NCBI RefSeq assembly: GCF_040409795.1
Contig: NZ_CP099571.1
Location: forward strand, 1,054,001-1,118,000
DNA from: Polynucleobacter sp. MWH-UH19D
Lineage (GTDB): Bacteria; Pseudomonadota; Gammaproteobacteria; Burkholderiales; Burkholderiaceae
DNA length: 64,000 bases
Reading direction: 5' to 3'
Positions 8,983-18,314 of the stretch are shown here, piece after piece (the first letter of the stretch is position 1; each line of letters begins with the position of its first letter). A program made the translations under genes and the position numbers. Under the pieces are notes generated by a model. That model saw nothing but the letters and a program-made list of their open reading frames with translations, searched no databases and was not told where the DNA came from.

Positions 8983-8984
8983 CC

Positions 8985-9485
8985 ATGGAAGAGAAGAACT
9001 ACATCACTCCCGCAGGACACGAGCGGATTAAAGCAGAGCTTCTGCAGCTCCTAAACCTTGATAGACCGGAGGTTGTCAAGGTGGTTCATTGGGCGGCAAG
9101 CAACGGTGACCGATCTGAAAACGGTGACTATATCTACGGAAAAAAGCGGCTTCGGGAGATTGATCGGCGAATTCGGTTTCTCAATAAACGCCTCGAATTG
9201 GCTGTGGTAGTAGACAATTCTGCTCGAAAAACAGGCGACACCAATGCCGAACAAATCTTCTTTGGGGCAACAGTGACCTACTCACCACTGGCTGGCAAGG
9301 ATGCTGGAAAAGAGATTGAAGTTACCATTGTTGGCGTTGATGAGGTAGATCTTGAAAAAAACCATGTTAGCTGGGTTTCCCCAATTGCTAAAGCCTTAAT
9401 TAAATCAAGATTGGGTGATTGCGTAATGATCCAAACCCCAACGGGCTCTATTGAAATTGAAATTCTGAACGTACAGTATCTGTGA
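8985..9485 (+). CDS. greB: Transcription elongation factor GreB
   Basis: A 166-residue Gre factor with an N-terminal coiled coil (about residues 1-75; YITPAGHERIKAEL at the start) and a C-terminal FKBP-like domain (about 80-160; VTYSPLAGKDAGKEIEVTIVG). GreB rescues backtracked RNA polymerase by stimulating transcript cleavage through the secondary channel. The start at 8985 is chosen because a longer frame from 8889 would run through tRNA-Arg and has no Gre homology there. The acidic tip region around SENGDYIYGKKRLREID matches GreB. It converges on spoT. Confidence 0.93.
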   Translation: MEEKNYITPAGHERIKAELLQLLNLDRPEVVKVVHWAASNGDRSENGDYIYGKKRLREIDRRIRFLNKRLELAVVVDNSARKTGDTNAEQIFFGATVTYSPLAGKDAGKEIEVTIVGVDEVDLEKNHVSWVSPIAKALIKSRLGDCVMIQTPTGSIEIEILNVQYL

Positions 9486-9502
9486 AGTTTTTACAGACAG
9501 AT

Positions 9503-11896
9503 TTAAAGCGCGCGCGTGCGGGTAACGCGCATGACGTCAGGATTTGTGCGCAAGCTTCGCATGACTTTTGAAAGGTGTAAGCGATCATAGACTTGGATCG
9601 TAAATCGGATCGTTACAGAATCTTCTTTAAAGCGGTCTTCCATAGACACATTCATGATGTTCGAGTCTGCAGCAGTCACACTACTGGCAACCCGTGCCAA
9701 TACACCTTTGCCTTGTCTCGTATCAATTGCTAGATCAACTTCAAATTCACGGTTGAGATCTTTGCCCCACTCCACCTCTACCCACTTATCGCTATCTTTT
9801 GAAAGCATACGCAAGGCAACTGGGCAATCATTTGTATGCACTTGCAAGCCCTCGCCTTTGCCCAAATAACCAATGATGTTATCGCCAGGGATTGGATGAC
9901 AACAAGATTGGAAGTGGATTGAGTTACCCTCCCGACCATCCACTAGGATGGCTTGGCGCTGATGATGGAATGGATCTTGACTAGGGCTTACCCAATCAGC
10001 AGCACCCAAGCGCATTTGCTCAGAACCGCCTTCATCGTCAATCAATATCTTCAAACGAATAGCCAATTCTTGTGGTGAGCGACGTCCTAATGCAATATTG
10101 ACGCAAGCCTCTTCACGAGTTTTATCGCCAGTCCAATGCATTAATTTTTCCCAAATCTCAGGCGTTAAAAGTGCTGCATCAACGCCCTGTTGGCGCAAAC
10201 TATTAGCCAGGAGACGCTCGCCCAACTGTAGAGATTCTGAATAATGCTTTGTTTTAAGAGAGTGACGTATAGATGCCCTTGCTTTGCCTGTGCGCACAAA
10301 TGCTAGCCAACCTGGATTAGGTTGAGAATTTGCGGAGGTGATCACTTCAATAATGTCACCGTTCTTTAGTTCGCTACGCAGTGGCAATTGCAAACCATTA
10401 ATCTTTACTGCAACACAGGTATTACCCAAGTCACTATGAATTGAATATGCAAAGTCGAGAGCGGTTGCCCCTCGCGGTAAGGCCCGAATCTGTCCCGCTG
10501 GAGTAAACACATAAACCGCATCGGGAAATAAATCGATCTTTACATGCTCTAAGAATTCTTGAGAGTCTCCGCTACTGTCCTGAATATCAATCAGCGACTG
10601 CAACCATTGGTGTGCGCGATTTTGCACCTCACTCATATCCGGCGAGCCTTCTTTGTAGGCCCAGTGAGCCGCCACTCCAGCTTCAGCCACAGCATGCATA
10701 TCAGCAGTGCGAATTTGGAACTCCACGGGTACACCAGATGGGCCCAATAACGTCGTATGCAAAGACTGATAGCCGTTGAGTTTAGGAATCGCAATATAGT
10801 CCTTAAATTTGCCTGGCATCGGCTTATAAAGCGAGTGAAGAATACCTAATGCACGATAGCATTCATCAATTGTGCTAACCGTCACCCGAAAGGCATAAAC
10901 ATCTAAGACTTGCGAAAAGCTCACATGCTTGGTGCGCATCTTTTTATAGATGCTATACAACGTTTTTTCACGGCCACGGAGATCTACCTCAAGATTAGCT
11001 TTTGCAAAAGCCATACGAGAGGCCTGCAAAATTTTTTCCACCATCTCTTTGCGATTACCACGAGCTCGTTTTACGGCACCTTCAATCACCCGAAAACGCA
11101 TCGGCATTGAATAACGAAAACTCAGATCTTGCAAATCACGATAAATCACGTTTAGACCAAGTCGATGGGCTACTGGCGCATAGATTTCGATTGTTTCGGC
11201 TGCAACTCTACGGCGCTTTTCCATAGGGACTGCATCCAGCGTTCGCATATTGTGCGTACGATCAGCCAGCTTGACTAATATGACACGCACATCTCGCGCC
11301 ATTGCCATAAACATCTTGCGAAAACTCTCAGCCTGAGCCTCAGCGTGACTTTGAAACTCCAACTTATCAAGCTTGGTGAGACCCTCTACAAGCTCAGCAA
11401 CTTTGTTGCCAAACTTTTCTACTAAATCAGCCTTTGTGCTACCCGTGTCCTCAATCACATCGTGCAAAAGTGCAGCCATGATTGATGGAGCATCGAGGCG
11501 CCAAGTAGCACAGAGTTCTGCTACGGCAACCGGGTGAGTAATATAAGGCTCACCGCTGTGACGATACTGTCCAAGATGCGCAGCATCGGCAAACTGAAAG
11601 GCTTTTTTAATCTGAACAACCTCTTCGGGCTTGAGGTAGCCGATTTTTGAGAGTAAGCCATCTATTGAGACGACTTGGTGCTTTAAGGGAAGGCTGGGGG
11701 CAGAAGTTGGGCCAAATAGGTGGCGACTTGATTGAGCAAGAAGGCTTGCAATAATCGACTTCTTGCTTGTTTCTTGTCCCGCAGAATCGAGAGCGTTTTG
11801 CTCGGGCAAACGACTCTGATCCTTAGGCGCAGAATCGCCTACGAATTCCGATGTGTTTTTAGACCTCGATGGTCCAGATCCTAGAGGGAGCTCCAC
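9503..11896 (-). CDS. spoT: Bifunctional (p)ppGpp synthetase/hydrolase (SpoT/Rsh)
   Basis: A 797-residue Rsh enzyme. Residues 1-75 are a variable, polar extension. The HD hydrolase follows (about 95-250; HD at 145-146, ADRTHNM near 211). Next come the synthetase domain (about 300-415; KLNGYQSLHTT), a TGS domain (about 455-520) and a C-terminal ACT domain (about 720-797). Both catalytic halves look intact, so it should make and degrade (p)ppGpp in the stringent response. The start is GTG at 11896, 15 bases after rpoZ, in the conserved gmk-rpoZ-spoT order. The protein is longer than E. coli SpoT (702 residues), mainly at the N-terminus. Confidence 0.96.
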   Translation of the reverse strand: MELPLGSGPSRSKNTSEFVGDSAPKDQSRLPEQNALDSAGQETSKKSIIASLLAQSSRHLFGPTSAPSLPLKHQVVSIDGLLSKIGYLKPEEVVQIKKAFQFADAAHLGQYRHSGEPYITHPVAVAELCATWRLDAPSIMAALLHDVIEDTGSTKADLVEKFGNKVAELVEGLTKLDKLEFQSHAEAQAESFRKMFMAMARDVRVILVKLADRTHNMRTLDAVPMEKRRRVAAETIEIYAPVAHRLGLNVIYRDLQDLSFRYSMPMRFRVIEGAVKRARGNRKEMVEKILQASRMAFAKANLEVDLRGREKTLYSIYKKMRTKHVSFSQVLDVYAFRVTVSTIDECYRALGILHSLYKPMPGKFKDYIAIPKLNGYQSLHTTLLGPSGVPVEFQIRTADMHAVAEAGVAAHWAYKEGSPDMSEVQNRAHQWLQSLIDIQDSSGDSQEFLEHVKIDLFPDAVYVFTPAGQIRALPRGATALDFAYSIHSDLGNTCVAVKINGLQLPLRSELKNGDIIEVITSANSQPNPGWLAFVRTGKARASIRHSLKTKHYSESLQLGERLLANSLRQQGVDAALLTPEIWEKLMHWTGDKTREEACVNIALGRRSPQELAIRLKILIDDEGGSEQMRLGAADWVSPSQDPFHHQRQAILVDGREGNSIHFQSCCHPIPGDNIIGYLGKGEGLQVHTNDCPVALRMLSKDSDKWVEVEWGKDLNREFEVDLAIDTRQGKGVLARVASSVTAADSNIMNVSMEDRFKEDSVTIRFTIQVYDRLHLSKVMRSLRTNPDVMRVTRTRAL

Positions 11897-11911
11897 ACCG
11901 GAACCCCAAAA

Positions 11912-12115
11912 TTACAAAGGAACTTTGGTCAACATGTCACGATCAGTCACGCCCGCAGCTACTTCGCGTAATGCAACTACCGTAGCTTTATCTCTAGACT
12001 CTACTCGTGGAGAGTGACCTTGAACCAATTGGCGCGCACGGTAGGTCGCAGCCAACACCAGTTCAAAACGGTTGGGGATAGTTTTAAGGCAATCTTCTAC
12101 AGTAATACGGGCCAT
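11912..12115 (-). CDS. rpoZ: RNA polymerase omega subunit
   Basis: A 67-residue protein beginning [20 protein letters not shown] and continuing with the omega pattern of an alpha-helical N-terminal half ([10 protein letters not shown]). Omega helps fold and hold the beta-prime subunit and carries part of a ppGpp site. It lies between gmk and spoT on the minus strand, the same order as in E. coli and most beta- and gammaproteobacteria. Its length matches the Burkholderiales form. Confidence 0.96.
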   Translation of the reverse strand: MARITVEDCLKTIPNRFELVLAATYRARQLVQGHSPRVESRDKATVVALREVAAGVTDRDMLTKVPL

Positions 12116-12159
12116 GCTGGACTCACTTAAATTAAATTCAATACCTATAGGATACTCGA

Positions 12160-12798
12160 TTAAACCCCTAGACGCTGCAAAAGGGCTGGATTGCGGGCCA
12201 TAGCAGGACCAGAACGCAGACGACTAGAAGCCAAAATGTGTTTTAAATCTAATAGAGCCTGCTCAAAGGAATCATTGACTACGATGAAGTCTGCCTCATG
12301 AGCATGCAAGAGCTCTACATGGGCGGCAGCCAACCGCCGTTGAATGGTTTCCTCATCATCCTGCCCTCTTTTTCGCAAACGCTCCTCTAGCGCCTCAATA
12401 GATGGCGGAAAAATAAAGATCCACTGCACCATTGGAATCAGCTTCCGAATTTGTTGCGCTCCCTGCCAATCAATCTCAAGCATCACATCATTACCTGCTT
12501 GCATCTGAGATTCAATCCATGGCTTGGATGTGCCATAAAAATGGCCATGCACTTGCGCCCACTCCAAAAAGTGACCTTGATCACGCTCAGCAATAAATGT
12601 TTCTGGAGTAGCGAACCGGTAATCTTTGCCATCAACTTCACCCGGTCTTGGCGCACGAGTGGTGGTTGACAGAGAGAGTTTTAATGCGGGGTCATCCTTC
12701 AATAATGCATTAACCAAAGAGGACTTGCCAGCACCAGATGGCGCAACAATCATCAACATGCTGCCTTGATAAGATGGCGTCGAGTTAGAAGTAGTCAT
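12160..12798 (-). CDS. gmk: Guanylate kinase
   Basis: A 212-residue enzyme that phosphorylates GMP to GDP with ATP. Visible are the P-loop [10 protein letters not shown] (about residues 19-28), the GMP-binding [15 protein letters not shown] block (about 46-60), and the downstream [13 protein letters not shown] lid. It lies between yicC (17 bases upstream) and rpoZ (44 bases downstream) on the minus strand. Placing GMP kinase with spoT is functionally sensible, since (p)ppGpp is made from GDP/GTP and Gmk can be inhibited by it in some bacteria. Confidence 0.96.
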   Translation of the reverse strand: MTTSNSTPSYQGSMLMIVAPSGAGKSSLVNALLKDDPALKLSLSTTTRAPRPGEVDGKDYRFATPETFIAERDQGHFLEWAQVHGHFYGTSKPWIESQMQAGNDVMLEIDWQGAQQIRKLIPMVQWIFIFPPSIEALEERLRKRGQDDEETIQRRLAAAHVELLHAHEADFIVVNDSFEQALLDLKHILASSRLRSGPAMARNPALLQRLGV

Positions 12799-12815
12799 AT
12801 TTCAATAGCAATAAA

Positions 12816-13769
12816 TTACTCTAGATTCTGAACTTGTTCACGCATTTGCTCAATCAATAACTTGAGTTCGAGAGCGGCTTTGGTGCATTCCTCAGAAACT
12901 GACTTAGAACTTAAAGTATTGGCTTCGCGGTTTAGCTCTTGCATCAAGAAATCCAGTCTCTTACCTACGGGGCCTTTTCCAGCAAGTGCTGTTTGTACGG
13001 TATTGAGGTGCGTCTTCAAGCGTGCGAATTCCTCAGCAACATCAATACGCACGGCATATAAAACAACTTCTTGTCGAATGCGCTCCATCAACTCGGAACC
13101 AATGCCTTTACCTAGTTCTTGGGCAGACAAAGATTCAGCCAAGCGCTCAGTGAGCTTATCTTGATATTGCACCACATACTCAGGAACTTTGGGTTCTATG
13201 TTGGCAATAATTTGATTCATCTTTATGGTGATATTCGTCAGCACGGTTACTAAAGCACTACCTTCAGCTTGACGACTCTTCATGAGTGCATCTAGTGCGG
13301 CGCGACCTGCTTCTACTGTTGCGGCAATCCAGCCATCTTCTTCACCACGTGGCTCAGCAACAATGCCAGGCCAACGCAAGATCTCACCAATGCTCAACTC
13401 TCTAGCTTTGGGAAAAATGGCTTGGGCACGCTCTTGCAAGGTATAAAGCGCATCCAAACGCTCTTTGCTGATCGCTCCCAAGGCATGCGCATCGCTTTGA
13501 GAGGCATCAGTAGCGCTAGGGTGATTCACTTGATTCGACTGATGAATACGCCAAGCTGCTCGGAACTCGACTTTGCCTCGAGATAGGGTTTGGGTTGTCA
13601 TTTCTCGAAGCGCAGGCTCCGCAGCACGGCACTCGTCCGGAAGACGAAAGCCCAAATCCAGAAACCGGCTGTTTACAGCCCGGCATTCCACCTGCAGATC
13701 AGCTACTACGCCAGCCCCTAAGGAGACTTGACGAGAAGCGCTGCCATAACCAGTCATGCTCGATATCAT
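12816..13769 (-). CDS. YicC-family endoribonuclease
   Basis: A 317-residue protein starting MISSMTGYGSASRQ, the hallmark of the YicC family. The C-terminal part is the DUF1732 region (about residues 232-317; RIDVAEEFARLKTHL and GKRLDFLMQELNREANTL). YicC proteins are linked to RNA decay, and E. coli YicC acts as an endoribonuclease in small-RNA control. A polar insert around residues 75-95 lengthens it relative to the E. coli protein (287 residues). It heads the yicC-gmk-rpoZ-spoT run and is divergent from rph with only 35 bases between the starts, so the two promoters must overlap or abut. Confidence 0.93.
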   Translation of the reverse strand: MISSMTGYGSASRQVSLGAGVVADLQVECRAVNSRFLDLGFRLPDECRAAEPALREMTTQTLSRGKVEFRAAWRIHQSNQVNHPSATDASQSDAHALGAISKERLDALYTLQERAQAIFPKARELSIGEILRWPGIVAEPRGEEDGWIAATVEAGRAALDALMKSRQAEGSALVTVLTNITIKMNQIIANIEPKVPEYVVQYQDKLTERLAESLSAQELGKGIGSELMERIRQEVVLYAVRIDVAEEFARLKTHLNTVQTALAGKGPVGKRLDFLMQELNREANTLSSKSVSEECTKAALELKLLIEQMREQVQNLE

Positions 13770-13804
13770 ATGGACATTGTAGATTCTTTATTTAGGACCG
13801 AACC

Positions 13805-14545
13805 ATGAGTAACCCCAAGTCAGTCAATATTTCCCGTCCCAGCGGTCGCAAACCGAGTGACTTGCGTCCTGTCACGATTTCACGCAGCTTTACCAAGCAT
13901 GCTGAGGGTTCAGTTTTGATAGCCTTTGGCGATACTAAGGTTCTTTGTACTGCCAGCATCTTAGATAAGGTACCTCCACATAAACGGGGTTCTGGAGAGG
14001 GCTGGGTGACTGCGGAATACGGAATGCTCCCACGCTCAACCCATACTCGCAGCGATCGTGAGGCAGCGCGCGGCAAACAATCGGGTCGCACTCAAGAAAT
14101 CCAACGCCTGATTGGTCGTGCCATGCGCAGCATCTTTGACCTCAAAATTCTTGGGGAACGAACCATTCATTTGGATTGCGATGTATTACAAGCAGATGGC
14201 GGCACACGCACCGCATCTATTACAGGTGCTTATGTGGCCGCACGTGATGCCGTAAACCAGTTACTAAAAGCTGGCTCTTTAACCCAAGACCCTATTTTGG
14301 ATAGTGTTGCTGCCATTTCAGTTGGCATCTACCAGGGCGTACCGGTATTGGATCTTGATTACCCTGAAGACTCTGCCTGCGATACCGATATGAATGTGGT
14401 GATGACTGGCAAAGGCGGCATGATTGAGGTGCAAGGTACCGCTGAGGGTGCAGCATTTTCTAGAAGCGAGCTGACCGCCCTGCTAGACCTAGCTGAGCAA
14501 GGAGTTCATGAGCTCACAAGGCTGCAAATTGAGTCACTGAAATAA
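13805..14545 (+). CDS. rph: Ribonuclease PH
   Basis: A 246-residue phosphate-dependent exoribonuclease that trims tRNA 3' ends. The family pattern is clear: [17 protein letters not shown] at the N-terminus, [16 protein letters not shown] (about residues 59-74), the [21 protein letters not shown] block (about 81-100), and [19 protein letters not shown] (about 120-138). Length is normal for the family. It is the first gene of a plus-strand rph-rdgB-hemW run, with rdgB 22 bases downstream. Confidence 0.97.
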   Translation: MSNPKSVNISRPSGRKPSDLRPVTISRSFTKHAEGSVLIAFGDTKVLCTASILDKVPPHKRGSGEGWVTAEYGMLPRSTHTRSDREAARGKQSGRTQEIQRLIGRAMRSIFDLKILGERTIHLDCDVLQADGGTRTASITGAYVAARDAVNQLLKAGSLTQDPILDSVAAISVGIYQGVPVLDLDYPEDSACDTDMNVVMTGKGGMIEVQGTAEGAAFSRSELTALLDLAEQGVHELTRLQIESLK

Positions 14546-14567
14546 GCTCTTATTAACCCTCTATCTG

Positions 14568-15179
14568 ATGCAAAAGCTAGTTCTCGCCTCTAACAATGCG
14601 GGTAAGGTGCGCGAGCTTGCAGCCTTACTTGCACCTTTGCAATTTGAAGTCGTTCCTCAAGGCGCACTAGGCATTTCATCGGCAGAAGAACCACATCAGA
14701 CCTTTGTTGAAAATGCTTTAGCCAAGGCAAGACATGCCAGCGCAGTTAGCGGTTTACCCGCTCTTGCTGACGACTCTGGAATTTGCGCCCATGCACTGAA
14801 TGGCGCACCTGGTGTTTTATCAGCTCGCTATGCAGGTGAACCCGCAAATGATGCAGCAAACAATCAAAAGCTCATTAAAAATCTTCAAGAAAAAACAAAT
14901 CGCGGAGCACATTATGTTTGCGCGCTCGTATTTGTAAACGGCGCTAGTGATCCTGAACCATTAATTGTGCAAACGCGTTGGTATGGCAAATTTATTGACG
15001 AGGCAAAAGGCGCTAATGGCTTTGGCTATGACCCACACTTTTTCTTGCCCGAACTAGGCTTAACAGCAGCAGAACTCTCATCTGAACAAAAAAATGCTAT
15101 TAGCCACAGAGGTCAAGCCTTACGTGAACTCATTAACCAGTTACAGTCGCGCAAAGAAATACAACCCCAACGTGACTAA
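14568..15179 (+). CDS. rdgB: RdgB/HAM1 family XTP/dITP pyrophosphatase
   Basis: A 203-residue enzyme that hydrolyses XTP, ITP and dITP to keep deaminated purines out of DNA and RNA. Motifs are LASNNAGKVRELAALL at the N-terminus, TFVENALAKARHA, LADDSGI (about residues 65-71), GVLSARYAGEPANDAANN, and the C-terminal GFGYDPHFFLPELGLTAAEL and SHRGQAL. The common rph-rdgB-hemW order of betaproteobacteria is kept. Its stop overlaps the likely GTG start of hemW by eight bases. Confidence 0.97.
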   Translation: MQKLVLASNNAGKVRELAALLAPLQFEVVPQGALGISSAEEPHQTFVENALAKARHASAVSGLPALADDSGICAHALNGAPGVLSARYAGEPANDAANNQKLIKNLQEKTNRGAHYVCALVFVNGASDPEPLIVQTRWYGKFIDEAKGANGFGYDPHFFLPELGLTAAELSSEQKNAISHRGQALRELINQLQSRKEIQPQRD

Positions 15180-16374
15180 TTTACAAGAACTGTTACAAAC
15201 TCAAGCGGTAAGCCTAACAGCACTTCCGCCTTTGGCACTGTATATCCACTTTCCATGGTGTGAAAAGAAATGTCCTTACTGTGACTTTAATTCTCATCAG
15301 ATAAAAAAAGGTGGTATCAATCAATCTGGTTTTGATGAGACACGCTATATCCAAGCACTCATCAAAGATTTGGAAACAGAATTACCCAATACTTGGGGTC
15401 GGCAAGTTCATAGTATTTTTATTGGCGGCGGCACACCAAGCTTATTGTCGCCAGCTGGCATGGACGAATTACTTTGCGCTATCCGCGCTCGAGTGAATTT
15501 GGAGCCCGACGCAGAAATCACCATGGAAGCTAATCCTGGGTCCATTGAAGCAGAAAAGTTTGCGGCTTTTGCTAAGTGCGGCATTAACCGCGTTTCCATT
15601 GGCGTACAAAGCTTTGATGATGAAAAGCTTCAGACTTTAGGACGAATTCATAATGGAGCTGAGGCGAAACAAGCTATCGCCATTGCTCTTAAGCACTTTA
15701 AGTCGGTCAACCTCGATTTGATGTATGGTTTACCCAATCAAAGCCTAGAAGATGCCAAAGTGGATGTGCAAACTGCGCTCTCTTTTGGAACGCCCCACCT
15801 CTCGTTCTACAACCTGACTTTAGAGCCCAATACCTACTTTGCAAACTATCCACCGAAGTTGCCTTCTGATGATGAGGTTGATGCCATTTTTGAGCAAAAC
15901 TTAAACTTGCTGTCCGAGGCAGGTTATGAACGCTATGAAGTATCAGCGTATGCCAAGAAAAATCAAGAATGCAAGCACAATCTGAATTACTGGCGCTTCG
16001 GTGACTACATCGGTATTGGTGCTGGCGCACATGGAAAAATCTCTTTTCCGGATCGCATTACTCGCCAGATTCGTGAGCGACATCCAGAGACCTATATGTC
16101 CGCCATGGAAAGCAAAGGCAATGCACTCATCGAGTCAAAAGTAATTGAAAGCAAAGATCTTCCTTTTGAATTCATGCTCAATGCACTGCGCCTAACTAGT
16201 GGTGTTGAGACCTATACCTTTAGTGAACGTACTGGCTTGCCTCTCAGCGTGATTAGTAAAGCGTTAGCAGAAGCTAGCAAAAAGGGTTTGTTAGATGAGA
16301 ATCCCAATACACTCAAGGCGTCCACGTTGGGTTTACGCTACCTTAATAATCTTCAAGAATTATTTTTGAACTAA
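15172..16374 (+). CDS. hemW: Radical SAM heme chaperone HemW
   Basis: About 400 residues from a GTG at 15172. A frame from an ATG at 15094 exists but would overlap rdgB by 86 bases and adds a tail without family character. The radical SAM motif CEKKCPYCDF (Cys30, 34, 37 from the GTG) binds the 4Fe-4S cluster. GGGTPSLL, EANPGSIE and SIGVQSFDDEKL follow, and the C-terminal HemN domain starts near residue 290. HemW delivers heme to membrane targets and should not be confused with the oxygen-independent coproporphyrinogen oxidase HemN. It converges on the enoyl-CoA hydratase gene. Confidence 0.93.
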   Translation: MTNLQELLQTQAVSLTALPPLALYIHFPWCEKKCPYCDFNSHQIKKGGINQSGFDETRYIQALIKDLETELPNTWGRQVHSIFIGGGTPSLLSPAGMDELLCAIRARVNLEPDAEITMEANPGSIEAEKFAAFAKCGINRVSIGVQSFDDEKLQTLGRIHNGAEAKQAIAIALKHFKSVNLDLMYGLPNQSLEDAKVDVQTALSFGTPHLSFYNLTLEPNTYFANYPPKLPSDDEVDAIFEQNLNLLSEAGYERYEVSAYAKKNQECKHNLNYWRFGDYIGIGAGAHGKISFPDRITRQIRERHPETYMSAMESKGNALIESKVIESKDLPFEFMLNALRLTSGVETYTFSERTGLPLSVISKALAEASKKGLLDENPNTLKASTLGLRYLNNLQELFLN

Positions 16375-16391
16375 GTTTTTTAGCTTAGAAG

Positions 16392-16410
16392 TTCATTTTT
16401 TAGAAATGAA
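16392..16410. terminator. Weak candidate bidirectional terminator
   Basis: A 7-bp A/T-rich stem (16392-16398 with 16404-16410) around a 5-base loop lies between the convergent hemW and enoyl-CoA hydratase genes, with T-rich sequence after it on the plus strand. The stem has only one G-C pair per arm, so this is a tentative call. Confidence 0.3.
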
Positions 16411-16411
16411 T

Positions 16412-17215
16412 TTATTTCCCACACCAAACTACTTGCTCGCCCTTTAAGAATGAGGCAACACCATTTTTAAAATCTGCACTGCCATATGTTTCTGAAATGA
16501 GATCCGTGCAGTCGGGCAATTGATTACGCAACAATCGCGCCATGGTGAGCTTACTCGACTTTTGAGTGATGGGCGCTAATTCAGAAAGTTTGTTGGCCAA
16601 CGCATCTGCATGTTTAGCGAGATCTGCTGGTTCATAGGTGGCTAAGAGATAGCCTTGCTGCAGTAGCTCGGAAGCTGGTATGAGCTCGGCCAAGAGCAAC
16701 ATGCGTTTCACAATATTGATGCCCATATGAGCAATCAGCCATGCAACATTGGCAGCCGATAAACAATTTCCCAAAGTTCTAGCTATTGGGACACCAAACT
16801 TAGCGTCTGGAGTTGAAACACGAAAGTCGCAACAACTTGCAATTGCTAAACCGCCACCAATAGCCATTCCATCAATTACTGCGATTGTCGGAATAGGTAA
16901 AAGAGCTAAAGGGCTTAAATAGTTATCAATGCCCTCTTCATAGAGAACGCCATCTTGACCGCTAGTAAAACTGGCAAATTGTGCAATATCGCTGCCCGAT
17001 ACAAAAGACTTGCCACCTGCACCGCGCAAGATTGCAACTCGTACAGCGGGATTGTTTGACAGATCTTGGCAAATGCTTTTTAGACTTTGGTACATGCCAA
17101 CCGTCATCGCATTACGTGCGGCTTCATGATCAAAAGTAACATAAGCAATGTTGTTGCGTAGCACAAGAGTGACTTGCGCTACGCGGTCAGCATTACCCTG
17201 CTTGTCCTGCAACAT
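16412..17215 (-). CDS. Enoyl-CoA hydratase/isomerase family protein
   Basis: A 267-residue crotonase-fold protein. The oxyanion-hole segments are visible: GGKSFVSGSDIAQFAS (about residues 67-82) and IDGMAIGGGLAIASCCDFRV (about 113-132). The usual catalytic Glu of true hydratases near FGVPIARTLGN is not obvious, so the reaction could be hydration, isomerisation or thioester cleavage. It is five bases behind a Bug protein gene on the same strand, and a CoA transferase is divergent from that pair. The three may form a small organic-acid uptake and activation set. Confidence 0.88.
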   Translation of the reverse strand: MLQDKQGNADRVAQVTLVLRNNIAYVTFDHEAARNAMTVGMYQSLKSICQDLSNNPAVRVAILRGAGGKSFVSGSDIAQFASFTSGQDGVLYEEGIDNYLSPLALLPIPTIAVIDGMAIGGGLAIASCCDFRVSTPDAKFGVPIARTLGNCLSAANVAWLIAHMGINIVKRMLLLAELIPASELLQQGYLLATYEPADLAKHADALANKLSELAPITQKSSKLTMARLLRNQLPDCTDLISETYGSADFKNGVASFLKGEQVVWCGK

Positions 17216-17220
17216 TAAAT

Positions 17221-18222
17221 CTACTCAGCTTTAATGTTGAGGCCTTTTACCAAACGTTGATATTTTTGTAGCTCAGCATTCAAGAACAAGCCAAAGGCTG
17301 CTGGCGTTGCCGGACCCTCTGGTTGCAAACCTTGTGAATCTAGGGTCTTCTTAATCTGAGGATCTGCCATTGCTGCTTTAACTGCCTGATCAATCTTACT
17401 GACCACCGCAGGGTCCATGCCTTTTGGACCCATGACTGAGTACCAGTTAGTTACATCAAATCCAACAATACCGACTTCATTAAAGGTTGGAACATTAGGC
17501 AATATTGATAAACGTTTTGGTGTAGAAATCGCCAAAGCTTTTAAATTGCCATCTTTAATTTGCTGTAAGTTCGGTGGCAAAGTATCAAAGTTCATTGTGA
17601 TTTGACCGCCTAGCAAATCAATAATAGCCTGGCCACTACCTTTGTATGGCACATGATTAATTTGAATACCAGCAATTTTGGCAAACAGCGCTCCAGCTAG
17701 ATGTTGAGTGCTACCAATACCCGATGAACCATAGGTCATCTGACCTGGGTTAGCTTTGGCTAATGCAATCAGTTGGGATACGGAATTGACTGGCAACGAT
17801 GATTTCACAACCAATACGTTGGGCACATAACCTAAATAGGTAATTGGCGTGAAATCAGTTGCTGGGTTGTACGGAACATTTGTTAAGACAAAGGGAGCAA
17901 TCGCATTGGAATTAGAGTGCCCCACCAACAAGGTGTAGCCATCTGGAGTGGATTTAGCAATTTGGTCTGCGGCAATTGTTCCTGCTGCACCAGATTTATT
18001 TTCAACAATAACGCTTTGACCCAAAACCTCGCCCATTTTCGGGGCAATCGCTCGGGCCACAATATCAGTGCCACCACCTGGCGCAAAACCTACAACCAAG
18101 CGAATTGGTTTTGTTGGAAAAGCTTGTTGTGCAAAGCCAATGTTGGCCAATGCCAATAATGACAGCGAAAAAAATGTGCGCAGAACAGTTGTTTTGCTTA
18201 GTAGAGGCAGTGAAGCATTCAT
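17221..18222 (-). CDS. Bug-family (TctC-like) periplasmic solute-binding protein
   Basis: A 333-residue exported binding protein. The signal peptide ends near residue 31 ([11 protein letters not shown]). The mature part has [36 protein letters not shown] and [12 protein letters not shown]. It is followed within five bases by an enoyl-CoA hydratase-like gene and is divergent from a CaiB-type CoA transferase, so its ligand may be a carboxylic acid destined for a CoA ester; that is inference from context. There is no tctAB nearby. Confidence 0.93.
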   Translation of the reverse strand: MNASLPLLSKTTVLRTFFSLSLLALANIGFAQQAFPTKPIRLVVGFAPGGGTDIVARAIAPKMGEVLGQSVIVENKSGAAGTIAADQIAKSTPDGYTLLVGHSNSNAIAPFVLTNVPYNPATDFTPITYLGYVPNVLVVKSSLPVNSVSQLIALAKANPGQMTYGSSGIGSTQHLAGALFAKIAGIQINHVPYKGSGQAIIDLLGGQITMNFDTLPPNLQQIKDGNLKALAISTPKRLSILPNVPTFNEVGIVGFDVTNWYSVMGPKGMDPAVVSKIDQAVKAAMADPQIKKTLDSQGLQPEGPATPAAFGLFLNAELQKYQRLVKGLNIKAE

Positions 18223-18314
18223 AAAAATATAGTCTCCAGGATTCTTTTATTTCTGTTTTATAGTGTTTGATACCATTAGATGTTGATTCTAAACACATAA
18301 AAACGATTGAGACA

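Noticed and set aside
8889..8984. An upstream extension of greB, with a start at 8889
   Set aside because: The extension reads through tRNA-Arg on the opposite strand and has no Gre homology; the Gre sequence begins at the ATG at 8985.
15094..15171. The ATG start for hemW that overlaps rdgB by 86 bases
   Set aside because: The added residues are the out-of-frame reading of the rdgB end and lack HemW character; a GTG at 15172 gives the usual N-terminus.
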